Positions 19,212 to 27,473 of a DNA stretch of 64,000 nucleotides are shown here, one piece after another (positions within the stretch are counted from its first letter, which is position 1; each line of letters opens with the position of its first letter). The position numbers were made by a program, and so were the translations under genes. The DNA lies in NCBI RefSeq assembly GCF_026191185.1, contig NZ_JAPHOV010000001.1, positions 494,001 to 558,000 of the forward strand. Direction: 5' to 3'. The notes beneath the pieces were generated by a model. That model ran no database searches, was not told the origin of the DNA, and saw only the letters and a list, made by a program, of their open reading frames with translations. The DNA is from Legionella sp. PATHC032 (GTDB lineage: Bacteria > Pseudomonadota > Gammaproteobacteria > Legionellales > Legionellaceae).

Positions 19212-19830
19212 ATGTCTAAAACGTTTATAACAGATGTCACCTTGCGTGATGCTCATCAATGCTTAATCGCTACAAGAATGCGTACTCAAGATATGTTGCC
19301 AATCTGTAATAAAATGGATGATGTTTGATTTTGGGCTATAGAAGTCTGGTTTTAGAACAGCGTAAAAATAATCAATTAATCCCGGAGCCTTTATTGGCTC
19401 AATCAAGTGCACCAGATAATTCTGCCATGTCTGAGTTTGACATTATTCTTCATGGTGAAAGTTATCATGTAAAAGTAGCAGGTTATGGAATGGCTGAGCA
19501 TGGTCATCAATCCTGTTTCTTGTAGGTTGATGGGTCCCTGAAGAAGTCGTTGTGCAACGCTCCAAACTCCATGACAAAATAGGGCATTACTCAGTTAATA
19601 ACAAAATAGGACCAGGGGATATTACTGTAGCCATCTCCGGTTCTATTATTGCAGTTCATGTTTCTGCCGGGGATGAAGTAAAGGCCGGGCAGGTTGTGCT
19701 GGTTATTGAAGCGATGAGAATGGAGACAGAAATAAAAGCACCTGTGAATGGAGTAGTTGCAGAAGTATTATGTCAAAAGGGAGATAAAGTGACTCCTGGG
19801 CAAATATTAATCAGGATGGAAGTGAGTTAA
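19212..19830 (+). pseudogene. oadA: Decayed oxaloacetate decarboxylase alpha-subunit gene (biotin enzyme)
   Basis: The start has a good ribosome site (AGGAAGAG) and encodes [20 protein letters not shown], the conserved N-terminus of OadA/pyruvate carboxylase carboxyltransferase domains. It stops after 38 codons at TGA (19326), followed in frame by FWAIEVW, as in intact homologues, so one codon became a stop. Almost the whole carboxyltransferase domain is then missing: the sequence jumps to a C-terminal piece (about 19355-19525) that ends at a TAG. The biotinyl domain resumes in another frame (to 19830). Its acceptor motif reads EAMRME, with Arg in place of the biotinylated Lys. This is a non-functional remnant; the short pieces may still be translated. 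Confidence 0.88.
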
Positions 19831-20391
19831 GGGGTAGCCCCGCATATTATTTTCACTACTTGTTTTTACTTGCTAAAAAATTTTTTAAGAATTTTTATGT
19901 TTTTAAAAATGACAAAAAGACCAATTAATAGCTCATTGGGTTTAAAAACAATTGCTTTATTATTTAATTAGATTAAAATTATGCCACTTAGGTCAATTTT
20001 TTGAAAACTGTTTAGGGAGCCCAAGTCCATCAGCCTGTGGCTTTCAAAATGTCGGATAAACCCAAGTTTTGCATCGGAGCAAAATTAGTATTTTCAAAAA
20101 TAATAAATTTGTGCTAGTTTGGAAAAGTTTGGAAAAGAGTTCTTGCATTTTGAAAATGGTAGTTGGTTATATGCCTAGAAATATTAGGATACTATCCAAA
20201 TAGTTGAATTAAAAATGGAAAATACTTTTTTATTATCTTAAGTATTGTCCTAATTTGGATCATCCTTAATTTTGCAGTTGAGCATTAGTCTACACTAAAA
20301 ATTTAACTGAAAAATTATAGGGGAATATAACAAACCTGGGCACTCCAGGAAGAGTTGCTGTATGAGAATTTAGTTTAAGGAGTTAGAATCA
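19831..20391. other. 561-bp AT-rich region upstream of proA
   Basis: It should contain the proA promoter and leader. Visible: a tandem AGTTTGGAAA repeat (20116-20137); an inverted repeat AATACTT/AAGTATT (20221-20246); a possible promoter TTGCAG with an 18-bp spacer and TAAAAA near 20275-20305; and a 5-bp hairpin CCTGG-GCACT-CCAGG (20335-20349) within the leader. A strong ribosome site, AAGGAG, precedes proA. No convincing ORF was seen. The functions are inference. Confidence 0.5.
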
Positions 20392-22023
20392 ATGCACCCA
20401 AATTATTATTTGTCACCTTTAGCTGTAGCTATAGCATTAGGGATTGCTTCACCTGTGAAGGCAGCCGATCCGATCCCTTTACAAAAGTCGTCTTTTTCTG
20501 AAGTCACACAAAAATTTCAGTTGACTTTGCCTGGTGTTATGAAAGGTGCTGTAGTTTCAACGAATAGTTTGCAGTTTATAAGACAGCATACTGATGGGAA
20601 TAAAGTGACGCATGTTCGTATGCAGCAACAATATGCCGGGTTTCCAGTTTTTGGTGGTTACGCCATCCTGCACAGCAAGAATACCACGCCTAGTCTAGTG
20701 ACAGCGAAATCTGATGTGAAAATGAATGGTGTGATTTATGATGGGTTGCAAGCAGAATTAGGTCAACCTAAACCTTCATTTGTAAAAAATGCTTCTTTGG
20801 CATTACAACAATTTAAGGATAAATACGCGAATAAACAAGTTAGTGAAGATCAAGTAACCCCTATGATTTATATTGATGAAAAGCATCAAGCTCATTGGGC
20901 TTACAAAGTCAGCGTTTTAGTTATCCATGATGATAGAATTCCTGAGCGACCAACAGCAATTATCGATGCAGAAACCAATAAGCCTTTTGTCCAATGGGAT
21001 GATGTAAAAACGGAAAGAGTCCAAGCAAAAGGGATGGGATTTGGTGGAAATCGTAAAATCGGTGAATATCAATTTGGCAAGGACTTACCATTATTAGAAA
21101 TCACACGTGATTCAAGTGTTGAAATGTGCTTTATGGAAAATACCGATGTTAAAGTAGTAGACATGGGACATAAGTACTATTCAAATAACAAACCTATGCA
21201 ATTTACTTGTAAAGAGACTCCCGATACTCAATCTACTAAAACTTATTATACCGGATATTCGGCTGATGGTTATGATAAAGATAATGGAGCTGCTTCTCCT
21301 ACCAATGATGCACTGTATGCTGGTTATGTCATTAAACACATGTACCATGATTGGTATGGTGTGGAAGCTTTAACCAAATCAGATGGATCGCCAATGCAAT
21401 TAGTTATGCGAGTGCATTATGGTCAAGGCTATGAAAACGCCTACTGGGACGGCAAGCAAATGACCTTTGGTGATGGTGACACTATGATGTATCCTTTGGT
21501 TTCTCTAGGTGTAGGTGGTCATGAAATCAGTCATGGGTTTACTGAACAACATTCTGGACTTGAATATTTCGGTCAGTCTGGTGGTATGAATGAGTCGTTT
21601 TCAGATATGGCTGCTCAAGCAGCTGAATATTATTCAGTTGGAAAAAACAGCTGGCAAATCGGCCCGGAAATAATGAAAGAAGACAGTGGTTATGAAGCAT
21701 TGCGTTATATGGATAAACCAAGCCGTGATGGTATGTCTATTGATGTAGCTGATGATTATTATGGTGGCTTAGATGTTCATTACTCCAGTGGAGTGTATAA
21801 CCATTTATTCTACATATTAGCCAATCAACCTAATTGGAATCTTCGTATGGCTTTTGATGTCATGGTAAAAGCCAATATGGATTATTGGACACCTTATTCA
21901 ACGTTTGATGAGGGCGGTTGCGGTATGTTGAGTGCTGCCAAAGATTTGGGTTACAATCTGGATGATGTTAAGAAGTCATTGAGTGAGGTGACTATAAATT
22001 ATCAATCTTGTTATGCCGATTAA
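20392..22023 (+). CDS. proA/mspA: Secreted zinc metalloprotease ProA/Msp (M4, thermolysin-like)
   Basis: 543-residue preproenzyme: signal peptide (about residues 1-24, ending VKAAD), an FTP/PepSY-type propeptide to about residue 207, then the M4 catalytic domain. The zinc site is HEISH at 377-381 with the third ligand Glu401 in GGMNESFSD; Glu378 is the catalytic base. It is the major type II-secreted protease of L. pneumophila, causing cytolysis and tissue damage. It is monocistronic, with a long upstream region and a terminator lying inside the convergent neighbour. Confidence 0.98.
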   Translation: MHPNYYLSPLAVAIALGIASPVKAADPIPLQKSSFSEVTQKFQLTLPGVMKGAVVSTNSLQFIRQHTDGNKVTHVRMQQQYAGFPVFGGYAILHSKNTTPSLVTAKSDVKMNGVIYDGLQAELGQPKPSFVKNASLALQQFKDKYANKQVSEDQVTPMIYIDEKHQAHWAYKVSVLVIHDDRIPERPTAIIDAETNKPFVQWDDVKTERVQAKGMGFGGNRKIGEYQFGKDLPLLEITRDSSVEMCFMENTDVKVVDMGHKYYSNNKPMQFTCKETPDTQSTKTYYTGYSADGYDKDNGAASPTNDALYAGYVIKHMYHDWYGVEALTKSDGSPMQLVMRVHYGQGYENAYWDGKQMTFGDGDTMMYPLVSLGVGGHEISHGFTEQHSGLEYFGQSGGMNESFSDMAAQAAEYYSVGKNSWQIGPEIMKEDSGYEALRYMDKPSRDGMSIDVADDYYGGLDVHYSSGVYNHLFYILANQPNWNLRMAFDVMVKANMDYWTPYSTFDEGGCGMLSAAKDLGYNLDDVKKSLSEVTINYQSCYAD

Positions 22024-22024
22024 T

Positions 22025-22873
22025 TCATTTTATTGACTGATAAAATTTAGCCAGAAGTTGACTTATGACTTCTGGCTTTTCCATGTGAATATGGTGCCCA
22101 CCATCTAGCCTCTCAATTTTGATATTCTTTACCGCTTGAATCCTTGCTTTCATCTTATCTGAATCAAACGAAAATCCTTTGCTGGCCCAAATAAGGTAAG
22201 TTTGAGCTTTTATTTCTGTAAGACACGAAAGAACTTGTGTTTCAGTCATTTGTAATGGGGATGGGGCTAATAGTCTGCGATCATGTCGCCAATAGTATAG
22301 ACCATTTTCTTGTTGAATTCCGCGTTCGCAAAGTGACTTGGCAATATCCAGAGAAACATATCCTTTAACAGAACGGGCAAGAGCAGCATGTTCAAACTTA
22401 TTGTAGCCTTTTGCTTTTTTTGACTGTTTTTGTGATAGATAGTCCAAGTATTTTGACAGTTGTTGGCATGCTGTTTCTGCCGGGTGAGAAAAAGGGCCTA
22501 ACCCTTCGATTAAGCTTAATGAAAGAAAACGATCCGGTGCAACTCCTGCTACCAGACTTCCCAAACAGGCTCCCATAGAGTGCCCTAGCAAGTGTAGCTT
22601 ATTTAGTCCCAAGGCATTAATAATTTCAACAACAGTAAATATTCCATCAGTAAAATGATATATGCATCCTGGGGGTAAGTGCGAAGAGTGGCCATGTCCA
22701 GGCAGATCTACTGCTATGAAATAGTAATCATGCTGTAAATATTGAGCAATATCATCAAAACTATTAGCATTATCTAACCAGCCGTGCAAGGCAAAAATAG
22801 GTGGATTATCAGGATTTCCCCATATTTTGCATGCTATAGATAATCCTGGGATACTTAAAATCTTCGTTTTCAT
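22025..22873 (-). CDS. Alpha/beta hydrolase
   Basis: 282 residues of alpha/beta-hydrolase fold. The nucleophile elbow is GHSMGA (Ser), the oxyanion region ALHGWLDNANSF, the acid probably lies in the WASKGFSFDSDK region, and the catalytic His in LDGGHHIHMEKPE. No signal peptide. The substrate cannot be told from sequence; esterase, lipase-like or C-C hydrolase are all possible. It converges on proA with one base between the stop codons. Confidence 0.85.
   Translation of the reverse strand: MKTKILSIPGLSIACKIWGNPDNPPIFALHGWLDNANSFDDIAQYLQHDYYFIAVDLPGHGHSSHLPPGCIYHFTDGIFTVVEIINALGLNKLHLLGHSMGACLGSLVAGVAPDRFLSLSLIEGLGPFSHPAETACQQLSKYLDYLSQKQSKKAKGYNKFEHAALARSVKGYVSLDIAKSLCERGIQQENGLYYWRHDRRLLAPSPLQMTETQVLSCLTEIKAQTYLIWASKGFSFDSDKMKARIQAVKNIKIERLDGGHHIHMEKPEVISQLLAKFYQSIK
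22049..22080 (+). terminator. proA terminator embedded in the convergent gene
   Basis: AGCCAGAAGT (22049-22058) and ACTTCTGGCT (22068-22077) form a perfect 10-bp stem with a 9-nt loop, followed by TTTT. It begins 25 nt past the proA stop and lies within the last codons of the opposite-strand hydrolase gene. Confidence 0.8.
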
Positions 22874-23225
22874 CGATTTTCTGTGGTTTGTAGGTAATGG
22901 TTATAGCTTATTACTTTATATGCAGGTATGTAAATTCAGTTTTTGCTTTGACCTTAGGTTTTTTTATAAGCCCTGATAGTAATTGAAATAGACGAAGTTC
23001 AATAAACTATGTCGATCATTCGTTTACTTGTAACAAACTATAAAAGATTACAAAATAAGTGGTTTTACAAGTTGTTGAGGAAGGGCCAATACTATGATAA
23101 ATAAAAATAATTCAGAGCCCGAGCTGATCAGTTTAATGACAAATTCTTTTCAAAATGTAGGTTATAATTATAGAGCAATGTAATACATTTATCCTATTAC
23201 CATTATACTGATTATAGAAACCTAA
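22874..23225. other. 352-bp divergent intergenic region
   Basis: It separates the minus-strand hydrolase from the plus-strand EEP protein, so promoters for both are expected. It contains one short ORF with a ribosome site (23094-23183), described separately. I see no RNA gene or terminator. Confidence 0.5.
23094..23183 (+). CDS. Possible 29-residue small protein
   Basis: ATG preceded by GAGGAAG at a workable distance; encodes MINKNNSEPELISLMTNSFQ followed by nine more residues. There is no membrane segment and no recognised family. It could be a small protein, a leader peptide for the EEP gene 42 nt downstream, or chance. Confidence 0.25.
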   Translation: MINKNNSEPELISLMTNSFQNVGYNYRAM

Positions 23226-23999
23226 ATGAGAGACAGAGTATCTATGCAACCTGAGGTGCGCAGCGTATCGCTGATAACTTATAATATTCATAAAGGTTTT
23301 GGAGTAGGTGCAGTAAGGTTTTTGCTTCCTGAAATGCGAGAGGCTATTACTGGATTGAATCCGGACTTTGTTTTTTTACAAGAAGTGCAAGGTAAACATA
23401 GAAAACGTGAAAAAAGAATTGTCAGTTGGCCTGATTCTCCTCAATGTGAGTACATTGCTGAAAATATATGGCCACATTACGTTTATGCAAAGAATGCAGT
23501 ATATCAATCTGGCCACCACGGAAACGCGATTTTAAGCAAATACCCATTTGAGAGTTTTGAAAGCATTAATCTTTCAAACATGAACAGAGCATCAAGAGGC
23601 ATACTTCATACCCAGTTAAAACTGGATAATAATATTATCCATCTTTTGTGTGTTCATTTAGGTCTATTTAAGGCAGAGCGTACCGAACAATGTAAGGCAT
23701 TGATACAACGTATTAAAGATGTTGTGCCTCAAAATGAGCCTCTGATAATGGCAGGAGATTTCAATGATTGGCGTCATGTTATTTCTAAAATTCTTGCTGA
23801 AAATTTAGGAATTGAAGAGGCTTTTGTCGCACTTGAAGGACAACATGCCCGTTCATTTCCTGCAATAAGACCTGCTTTGTGTGTCGACAGGGTGTATTTT
23901 CGCGGAATGAAAGTTCAGGAGGTTGCCTGTTTACAGGGCAAACCTTGGCGGATGTTATCTGATCATTTACCCTTGTACGCACGTTTTGAATTATTATGA
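23226..23999 (+). CDS. Endonuclease/exonuclease/phosphatase (EEP) family protein
   Basis: 257 residues. Metal-dependent phosphohydrolase fold: ITYNIHKG near the N-terminus, FLQEVQG (metal-binding Glu), HHGNAILS, MAGDFNDW (catalytic Asp/Asn) and the C-terminal SDHLPLYARF (catalytic His). No signal peptide, so probably cytoplasmic. Members act on nucleic acids, phosphoinositides or sphingomyelin, and the substrate is not determinable here. The start at 23226 is uncertain; ATG codon 7 is a possible alternative. Confidence 0.88.
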   Translation: MRDRVSMQPEVRSVSLITYNIHKGFGVGAVRFLLPEMREAITGLNPDFVFLQEVQGKHRKREKRIVSWPDSPQCEYIAENIWPHYVYAKNAVYQSGHHGNAILSKYPFESFESINLSNMNRASRGILHTQLKLDNNIIHLLCVHLGLFKAERTEQCKALIQRIKDVVPQNEPLIMAGDFNDWRHVISKILAENLGIEEAFVALEGQHARSFPAIRPALCVDRVYFRGMKVQEVACLQGKPWRMLSDHLPLYARFELL

Positions 24000-24053
24000 T
24001 TGTAAGAGATCAGCTCCTCTACCTGGAACAGCCGTATTTGGTTCATTTTGAAC

Positions 24054-24115
24054 GAAAATAATCCTTCAAAATGTTCATATAGTTATCTATGTCGTGCTTT
24101 TTCAGGATTATTTTC
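24054..24115. repeat. 12-bp perfect inverted repeat with 38-nt spacer
   Basis: GAAAATAATCCT (24054-24065) is matched in inverted orientation by AGGATTATTTTC (24104-24115). After a 2-base mismatch the pairing continues for 4 bp. It lies in the convergent space between the EEP gene and fba. It may act as a weak terminator for the plus strand or be a remnant of a mobile repeat. Confidence 0.6.
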
Positions 24116-24188
24116 ATCCAACTTGAGATTAAATAAGAGTGTTAGAGAATATTTAAGCGTGAGAGCCTGACCTATTACTTATGACTAA

Positions 24189-24232
24189 AATTAAAGCGAC
24201 AGTCTTCCTGGTCGAGAGAAGATTCTGTCGCT
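24189..24232 (-). terminator. Intrinsic terminator of fba
   Basis: On the minus strand AGCGACAG-AATCTTC and GAAGACTGTCGCT form a long, slightly imperfect stem (plus-strand limits 24195-24232) followed by TTTAATTTT. It begins 9 nt past the fba stop. Confidence 0.75.
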
Positions 24233-24241
24233 ATTGCAATT

Positions 24242-25252
24242 TTACTCCATGTTGTTTTGGTATTCACCCAAACAAGCCATACTGTTTAAGCGAGCTCTCT
24301 TAATTAAAGCCTCTTGCGCTTTGGCGATATTGGCTTTGTTTCCAGACCATTCTTTTAAGCAATCCTCTTGTAATGCTCTTCCAAATGAAAAACTTAATAA
24401 CCAGGGTTGGTGGCCAATTTGATTGATTGCATTCAAATTCGCGGTAGCTTGTTGGGGCGTTTGACCACCAGAGAGAAAGTTAATGGTAGGTACTGACGCT
24501 GGAACATTATTACGAAATACACTGATGGTGTAGTCAGCTACTTCTTCAGGATCGCTAAATGGGGTAACCTCTTTACCACAGGTCACCATACTGGGTTTAA
24601 GTATAATGTGCTCCAACTCCACTTGATGGATAAACAAGGTATGAAACAGTTCATGGAGAACCATTTCACAGACTTCAGCACAATGTTCTATGCTATGGTT
24701 GCCATCCATTAATACTTCAGGCTCAACAATTGGAACGATGCCGACTGATTGACAAGCCGCAGCGTAACGACCTAAATTTTCAGCTCCTGTTTTGATGGCA
24801 GTGAGGCTGGGGGTGTATTCGGAAATGGAATAAACATTTCTCCATTTTGCGAATTTTGCACCTAATTTTTTAAAATGAAGCAGGCGCTCGGTTAAACCGT
24901 CTAATCCCTGGGTGACTTTTTCATGTTCTGTATTGGCTAAATCAACAAGTCCTTTGTCTACTTTAATTCCAGGAATAATGCCTTTACTAGCAAAAAGTTC
25001 AGGAATTGGTGTTCCATGATCGTCAGTTTGAGTAAATGTTTCCTCAAATAAAATGACGCCATTGATATACTGTTCTAAATCAGGTGTGGTAGCTAGTAAC
25101 AAGCGATAATCTCTGCGATTTTGCTCGGTATTTTCTGTATTGATTGACGCAAAGCGCTTACCAATTGTACTGTTGCTTTCATCCGCAGCTAAAATACCTT
25201 TTCCCTCATGCAGCATTTGCTCCATGGTATTTGATAATTCTTCATAACTCAT
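24242..25252 (-). CDS. fba: Class I fructose-bisphosphate aldolase
   Basis: 336 residues. Cleaves fructose 1,6-bisphosphate to dihydroxyacetone phosphate and glyceraldehyde 3-phosphate, or the reverse, through a Schiff base. Class I is shown by GKGILAADESNSTIGKRF near the N-terminus, KLGAKFAKWRNVY, VEPEVLMDG, the lysine-bearing HIILKPSMVT and FLSGGQT. GAGGAG lies about 11 nt before the ATG. It is a single-gene unit with its own terminator. Confidence 0.96.
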   Translation of the reverse strand: MSYEELSNTMEQMLHEGKGILAADESNSTIGKRFASINTENTEQNRRDYRLLLATTPDLEQYINGVILFEETFTQTDDHGTPIPELFASKGIIPGIKVDKGLVDLANTEHEKVTQGLDGLTERLLHFKKLGAKFAKWRNVYSISEYTPSLTAIKTGAENLGRYAAACQSVGIVPIVEPEVLMDGNHSIEHCAEVCEMVLHELFHTLFIHQVELEHIILKPSMVTCGKEVTPFSDPEEVADYTISVFRNNVPASVPTINFLSGGQTPQQATANLNAINQIGHQPWLLSFSFGRALQEDCLKEWSGNKANIAKAQEALIKRARLNSMACLGEYQNNME

Positions 25253-25401
25253 AACGTATTTATCTCCTCATTATCGGGTGTCGACCTTTCGATGTGGCTT
25301 GGCACCTATTTAATTGAAATAGCGGTTAGTCATATCTTGTCAAATCCGGAGTTTTTACCGAAATCATGACACTGATTAATAATAGTTTTTGATACAACAT
25401 T

Positions 25402-26136
25402 TCAGCGTGAAATATATTTTTCACGTACAATCTGTTGCATGGAAAAACCATGTTCTTTTAAGTAATTAAATGCCTCGTCGATCATACCTGGATTTCCACA
25501 TAAATAAACCATATCGCGAGCGGGATTTAAATTAAGCTCTGGAAATGCATGTTGTACATACCCACTGTATTCATTGTCTTTCAAGTCTTGTGTTTGTACA
25601 CGACTTAAATAGGGACGAAAACTTACTTGTGGATATTTTTTTGCAAAGGTTCGGAAATCATCGGGATAGAGAATCTCTTCACTGCGTTGCACTCCTTGAA
25701 GGATGACTACCTGTAAATCCGGATGTTTCTCTATTCTTTGACCAAGCTCATTAAGCATGGCTCTATAAGGTGTGGTACCAGTACTGGTCGCTACCAATAT
25801 GTATCTTCCTGGAGTTTCATCTTTAAAAATCAAACGCCCGAAAGGTCCATTAATATGGATCATATCGCCAGGCTTTAAATTGTAGAGTAGCTCTGTACCT
25901 GGTCCTCCTTCGAAATACCCGGCAGCAAATTCAATTCGATTATCCTGCTTGGGTTCATTGGCAATACTATAACTACGCTTTAAGTTTTTTCCATCATGTT
26001 CAAAATGAATAGTGATAAACTGTCCAGGTAAATATTCGAAAGGGGGCGATAATTCACAATTGAATATAAAGTGTTTTACCTTGGGAGAAATCATGAAGGA
26101 CTCTTCTAGAGTGATGGGAAAAGTATTTATTTGCAT
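25402..26136 (-). CDS. fpr: Ferredoxin/flavodoxin-NADP(+) reductase
   Basis: 244 residues from the ATG at 26136; an upstream TTG at 26148 would add four. The FAD-binding barrel has KRSYSIAN (R-x-Y-S motif), and the NAD(P)-binding half has LVATSTGTTPYRAML and YLCGNPGMIDEAF. Electron transfer between NADPH and ferredoxin or flavodoxin; the physiological partner is not visible. The symbol is by family only. It diverges from the IcmC-like gene with 83 bp between starts. Confidence 0.85.
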   Translation of the reverse strand: MQINTFPITLEESFMISPKVKHFIFNCELSPPFEYLPGQFITIHFEHDGKNLKRSYSIANEPKQDNRIEFAAGYFEGGPGTELLYNLKPGDMIHINGPFGRLIFKDETPGRYILVATSTGTTPYRAMLNELGQRIEKHPDLQVVILQGVQRSEEILYPDDFRTFAKKYPQVSFRPYLSRVQTQDLKDNEYSGYVQHAFPELNLNPARDMVYLCGNPGMIDEAFNYLKEHGFSMQQIVREKYISR

Positions 26137-26219
26137 AAGGAATATCAACTTTTATTCTAAAATGATTAATATAGGGGAAAAATTATGCATTGCAAGAGCT
26201 AAACGCATATAATTAACAT

Positions 26220-26762
26220 ATGAACACGATAGATTTAATCACTATATTTGGTAATATTAGCCAATCTCTTTATCCTGTGCAAAAACTTATCACTGGGGGT
26301 GCTTATATATTGGGTATCTTGTTTTTTATAACAGCAATTGGTAAGTTAAAAAAAATCGGGGATCATCGAGCCCAATCCTCCTCACAAGAAAAAATGTTTA
26401 CTCCAATGATGTATTTATTAGTCGGAGCACTTTTAATCTACTTGCCTTCAGGGATGGATCTTATGGCGAACACCGCTTTTGGTGTGGGTAATGTCTTAAC
26501 TTATTCCAACTATAATCCCGCCAATATCTACAGTTCAATGGGATTTTTAATTCGCACTGCGGGTATTCTATGGTTTATACGTGGATGTGTACTTGTTGCT
26601 CATGCCAGTCAACCGGGCACTCAACAAGGACTAAAAGGATTGATATTTCTTATTGCAGGCGTTCTTGCAATGAACTTTGATAATACGATTGCTATGATTA
26701 ATTCTGCTTTAGATTATTTTATTAGGGCAACTTTATCAGTAAAAGCTGCAGCAGGATTCTAG
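26220..26762 (+). CDS. dotV: IcmC/DotE paralogue, putative Dot/Icm component (probably DotV)
   Basis: 180-residue polytopic membrane protein colinear with IcmC/DotE at 3748-4332. Shared landmarks are YPVQKLITGGAYILG, MMYLLVGALLIYLPSG and FIRGCVLVAHASQPG. It lacks the first dozen residues of IcmC. It stands alone, about 12 kb from the nearest icm gene, with no obvious ribosome site. I recall DotV as the name of a DotE paralogue in L. pneumophila; the symbol is given on that basis and is less certain than the homology. Role inferred: inner-membrane part of the Dot/Icm machine. Confidence 0.85.
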   Translation: MNTIDLITIFGNISQSLYPVQKLITGGAYILGILFFITAIGKLKKIGDHRAQSSSQEKMFTPMMYLLVGALLIYLPSGMDLMANTAFGVGNVLTYSNYNPANIYSSMGFLIRTAGILWFIRGCVLVAHASQPGTQQGLKGLIFLIAGVLAMNFDNTIAMINSALDYFIRATLSVKAAAGF

Positions 26763-26965
26763 TTTTTTCTGATTGATTTGTCTTCGCTTTTAATGCATTT
26801 TCCAAGAAACAGGACTTAAGAACCCCCCCAATCTCTTTGTTAAAAAATTTTTAATTCTGTCATTTAGTTTATCTAAACTCCCTCAGTAAAAACATTTTTT
26901 GCCTCGATTTTGGGAGTTTTCGTAATTCCTGAGAAAATAAAACTGGATAGCAATCCTTTGGGTTG

Positions 26966-27250
26966 TTATAAGTCTTCTTCACCACAGATTTTCAAGTTGT
27001 TTGTTTTAGCAAAATCCATAATTGCCTGATAAACTTGTGGGCTTGATTCCTTGAGTTTTGGGTCAAGTAAAACACATTTATAACCCTCGCTGTTGACACT
27101 TGGTTGCAAAAGCGGGGAATAATAAATTCTGCTATTTTTAAAAACAGCTAAAGAACCGCTCATGCGCTCCGCCCAATCGCTTGGGCGAAACGTTTTTCCC
27201 TGCGGTGTAACACCCTCAATAACGATAGTTTTATTTTTTCGATTAGACAT
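26966..27250 (-). CDS. DUF3579-like small protein
   Basis: 94 residues from the ATG at 27250, preferred because AGAG precedes it; another ATG at 27262 gives 98. It starts MSNRKNKTIVIEGVTPQGKT and contains FRPSDWAERMSGSLA, which resembles DUF3579 proteins of beta- and gammaproteobacteria. Soluble, no signal peptide. Function unknown. It is a single gene, divergent from pssA. Confidence 0.75.
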   Translation of the reverse strand: MSNRKNKTIVIEGVTPQGKTFRPSDWAERMSGSLAVFKNSRIYYSPLLQPSVNSEGYKCVLLDPKLKESSPQVYQAIMDFAKTNNLKICGEEDL

Positions 27251-27473
27251 AACTCTATGCATATTAAATACAGTATGATAATTATATCATCATCATGCTG
27301 AGCCTGCAGGGAAAATTAATTATTTTATTGCAATAAATCGTTGTTTCTCTTTAGTCATTGCCAATTATTAGTCACAATTGCATGCTGTCTTTGTGACTGA
27401 TCATAAGTTTCCATAGTAGATTTAGTTCTACTTATGATAGCATGTTCTTGATTTAAAAATGAATGAGGTATGA

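Noticed and set aside
19017..19259. 80-codon minus-strand ORF
   Set aside because: It is antisense to the start of the oadA remnant and its upstream region. The plus strand gives recognisable protein sequence here and the minus strand does not.
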